Shown one piece after another: positions 46,057 to 47,502 of a DNA stretch of 47,502 nucleotides. The stretch is taken from positions 1-47,502 of the forward strand of contig JAKITK010000019.1 in NCBI GenBank assembly GCA_021648125.1, read 5' to 3'. The translations under genes and the position numbers were made by a program. Numbering within the stretch: the first letter of the stretch is position 1; every line of letters begins with the position of its first letter. Source of the DNA: Lysobacterales bacterium (lineage in GTDB: Bacteria > Pseudomonadota > Gammaproteobacteria > Xanthomonadales > SZUA-36). The notes beneath the pieces are model-generated. The model was not told where the DNA came from, ran no database searches, and was given only the letters and a program-made list of their open reading frames with translations.

Positions 46057-46083
46057 GGAATAAAACCAAAGCTGTTGCGTATA
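46057..46083 (+). promoter_or_regulatory. ECF-type promoter of the sigma factor gene
   Basis: GGAAT (46057-46061) and CGTATA (46078-46083) are 16 bp apart, like many ECF-dependent promoters (GGAAC-N16-CGTC). This would let the sigma factor drive its own operon. The transcript leader would be only about 9 bases. Confidence 0.45.
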
Positions 46084-46096
46084 TAGACTGAACCCG

Positions 46097-46588
46097 ATGA
46101 AAAATGATGATATGAAACAGCAACTGGTACAGATGGGCAATGGTGCACACGCATTGGCTACGCAAATATTAGGTAACGCTGATGATGCTGCAGATGCAGT
46201 ACATGATGCATTTGCCAAGGTACTGCGACGGCCGGAGGCTTACGATGCCTCCAACGGCCCGTTAAAGCCCTGGTTTTTCAGGATTGTCCGTAATCGCTGT
46301 ATTGATCTGATTAGGCGTCGCCGACCCGCAGATGACACTGTTGACGAACTCATTGATGCTACTCCTGGGCCAGAAGGTCTGGCGGAAATCAGCCAGCGGG
46401 ATGAGGCTCTGCAGCAAGCACTATCTGAATTGCCATCAGGACAACGCGAAATTATCGTTTTACGGGATTACTTGGACCTGAGTTATGTAGAAATTGCAGA
46501 CATTCAGGAAATCGCCCAGGGCACTGTTATGTCACGATTGCACCGGGCGCGAATGGCTTTGAAAAAGGAACTAACCCGAGATGAGTGA
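46097..46588 (+). CDS. ECF-type RNA polymerase sigma factor
   Basis: A 163-residue sigma factor with only regions 2 and 4. Region 2 spans ALATQILGNADDAADAVHDAFAKVLRR to WFFRIVRNRCIDLIRRRRP. Region 4 spans LSELPSGQREIIVLRDYLDLSYVEIADI to GTVMSRLHRARMALKKEL (helix-turn-helix). An in-frame ATG at 46112 is an alternative start. It overlaps the anti-sigma gene by 8 bp, so the pair is co-translated. Target genes are unknown beyond the likely own operon. Confidence 0.9.
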   Translation: MKNDDMKQQLVQMGNGAHALATQILGNADDAADAVHDAFAKVLRRPEAYDASNGPLKPWFFRIVRNRCIDLIRRRRPADDTVDELIDATPGPEGLAEISQRDEALQQALSELPSGQREIIVLRDYLDLSYVEIADIQEIAQGTVMSRLHRARMALKKELTRDE

Positions 46589-47033
46589 GCATGAAAAAAG
46601 CGTAGACCAACATGTTGGTGAATTACTTTCCGGTATGGTTGATGGTGAGCTGACACAGCAACAAAGACAGCTGGTAAGCCTTCATTGTGAAACTTGTGAT
46701 GAATGCCGCGAAAACTTAGAGAACTTGCGGGGTTTGCGTCAACGAATAGGCAATTCCCAGCTGAGCGAACTTGGTGAAGACCAATGGAGAGAGAATATGA
46801 ATGATAAAAAAGTAACTACATCCCGTAGTATTGGCTGGCTAATGCTGGTTGGTGGTTTGCTGGCAATTGCTGGGATATTTTTGATCGCATTTATTCTTAG
46901 TGACGAGATTCATATAGGAATGAAACTAATTCTGATTGCGATATATGGTGGTCTGGCAACTTTGCTGTACTCAGTATTGCGGCAGAGACTGATCGAACAA
47001 AAAACAGACAAATACAAAGATGTGGAGATCTAA
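46581..47033 (+). CDS. anti-sigma factor with zinc-finger (ZAS) domain
   Basis: A 150-residue protein. An N-terminal zf-HC2/ZAS-type domain holds HCETCDEC (His-x2-Cys-x2-Cys pattern, about 35-42), which binds zinc and the sigma factor. Two membrane helices follow at about 85-110 and 115-135. The membrane anchor suggests release in response to envelope or redox signals. Directly downstream of and overlapping the sigma gene. Confidence 0.87.
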   Translation: MSEHEKSVDQHVGELLSGMVDGELTQQQRQLVSLHCETCDECRENLENLRGLRQRIGNSQLSELGEDQWRENMNDKKVTTSRSIGWLMLVGGLLAIAGIFLIAFILSDEIHIGMKLILIAIYGGLATLLYSVLRQRLIEQKTDKYKDVEI

Positions 47034-47034
47034 A

Positions 47035-47355
47035 ATGTTAGTAGTAACTAGTGAAACTGTAGCAGCACATAAAATTGTAAAAACACTCGGACTGGTGCGC
47101 GGAAATACTATTCGCGCCCGGCATGTTGGCAAAGATATTCTCGCCGGGTTGCGTAATATTATTGGCGGTGAAATCCATGAATATACTAAATTAATGGCTG
47201 AAAGTCGCGAGCAGATCCTAGACCGAATGGTGGCTGAGGCTGAGGGCTTGGGTGCCAATGCGATAGTTACCACGCGGTTTACGACTTCAGTTATTGTGGG
47301 CGGAGCTGCGGAGTTGCTTGCCGTTGGTACGGCGGTAATAATAGAGGCTGAGTAA
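47035..47355 (+). CDS. YbjQ/UPF0145 family protein
   Basis: A 106-residue protein matching the YbjQ family: VTSETVAAHKIVKTLGLVRGNTIRARHVGKDI, GGEIHEYTKLMAESREQ and EGLGANAIVTTRFTTS. ATG 47035 lies just after the anti-sigma stop (TAA 47031-47033), so it is third in the operon. Family members form pentamers of unknown function, sometimes called heavy-metal-binding. Linkage suggests a role in the stress sensed by the sigma system. Confidence 0.9.
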   Translation: MLVVTSETVAAHKIVKTLGLVRGNTIRARHVGKDILAGLRNIIGGEIHEYTKLMAESREQILDRMVAEAEGLGANAIVTTRFTTSVIVGGAAELLAVGTAVIIEAE

Positions 47356-47375
47356 ACCACCTTGTGTAAAAAAAG

Positions 47376-47502
47376 GGCTCTTCCCCTGATCGAGTGGGTA
47401 GATTACCCTATAGGACATGAGAGATAAAGAGCTGTACAGTAAGATACTAGGGATACAGGCACCCTGGAAAGTGATGGATATTGAACTGAACCTAAAGGCA
47501 GG
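47376..47502 (+). mobile_element. left end of ISL3-family insertion sequence (runs off window)
   Basis: Terminal repeat GGCTCTTCCCCTGATCGAGT at 47376, then a transposase gene starting ATG 47417: MRDKELYSKILGIQAPWKVM and onward, a recognisable ISL3 transposase N-terminus, open to the window end. Confidence 0.8.
47417..47502 (+). CDS. ISL3-family transposase (partial, N-terminus)
   Basis: The first 28 residues are open to the end of the window. The pattern (K-E-L-Y-x2-I-L-G-I-x3-W-x-V-x4-L) is typical of the N-terminus of ISL3 transposases, before their zinc-finger region. The intact reading suggests a full-length element continues beyond the window, unlike the truncated twin at 45862. Confidence 0.75.
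   Translation, partial: MRDKELYSKILGIQAPWKVMDIELNLKA

Noticed and set aside
45976..46218. Minus-strand frame ending VIPAKAGIQ
   Set aside because: This is the reading of a common intergenic palindromic repeat and overlaps the sigma factor gene.

Overview
The window looks like a stretch of a gammaproteobacterial chromosome. Two conserved blocks support this: a corC/hlyC-type gene, ypjD, ffh, rpsP, rimM, trmD and rplS, followed by htpG; and mutS, pncC, recA, recX, alaS, csrA and a tRNA-Ser(GCU). Sigma32-type, ECF-type and FNR-type sites fit the same group. Species cannot be named from the sequence alone. The two most AT-rich stretches (about 26.9-28.5 kb and 40.6-45.8 kb) both carry signs of transfer or decay.

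Layout. 0-1.4 kb: a PspF-type activator and a 14-C tract. 1.4-5.2 kb: a YbbA/YbbP-type ABC exporter, divergent from a TesA-type esterase; the two start codons overlap in one CATG. 5.3-14.5 kb: a tightly packed uncharacterised operon of eight genes. It encodes a secreted Gly-rich protein, a lipoprotein, a membrane TPR-like protein, a membrane PEGA/FGE-like protein, a 54-residue exported peptide, a TolQ/MotA-like channel subunit and two membrane-anchored vWA proteins. 14.6-25.5 kb: radA and the ffh-rplS-htpG housekeeping block with a PhoX-like gene inserted. 25.5-31.8 kb: repeat-rich DNA, hslR, a decayed heparinase-like gene with an IS30 relic between direct repeats, and a DUF1501/DUF1800 pair. 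32-40.4 kb: mutS to tRNA-Ser. 40.4-45.8 kb: a duplicated tRNA 3' end, then a ubiU-ubiV-ubiT-ubiD operon (oxygen-independent ubiquinone synthesis) behind an FNR-type promoter, and an AT-rich 2-hydroxyacid dehydrogenase. 45.8-47.5 kb: an ECF sigma/anti-sigma/YbjQ operon between two ISL3-type transposon ends; the second runs off the window.

The strongest candidate for an undescribed system is the 5.35-14.48 kb operon. Both vWA proteins begin with a helix resembling the ExbD/TolR anchor (consensus F-x-LSFLD-x3-CGFGA), including an aspartate where ExbD and TolR have their proton-relay aspartate. They sit beside a TolQ-like subunit. I infer a proton-motive-force-driven envelope machine in which vWA domains replace the usual periplasmic domain of ExbD/TolR/MotB. 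The PEGA/FGE-like subunit has no cysteine, so it is unlikely to be a formylglycine-generating enzyme and more likely a binding or structural part.
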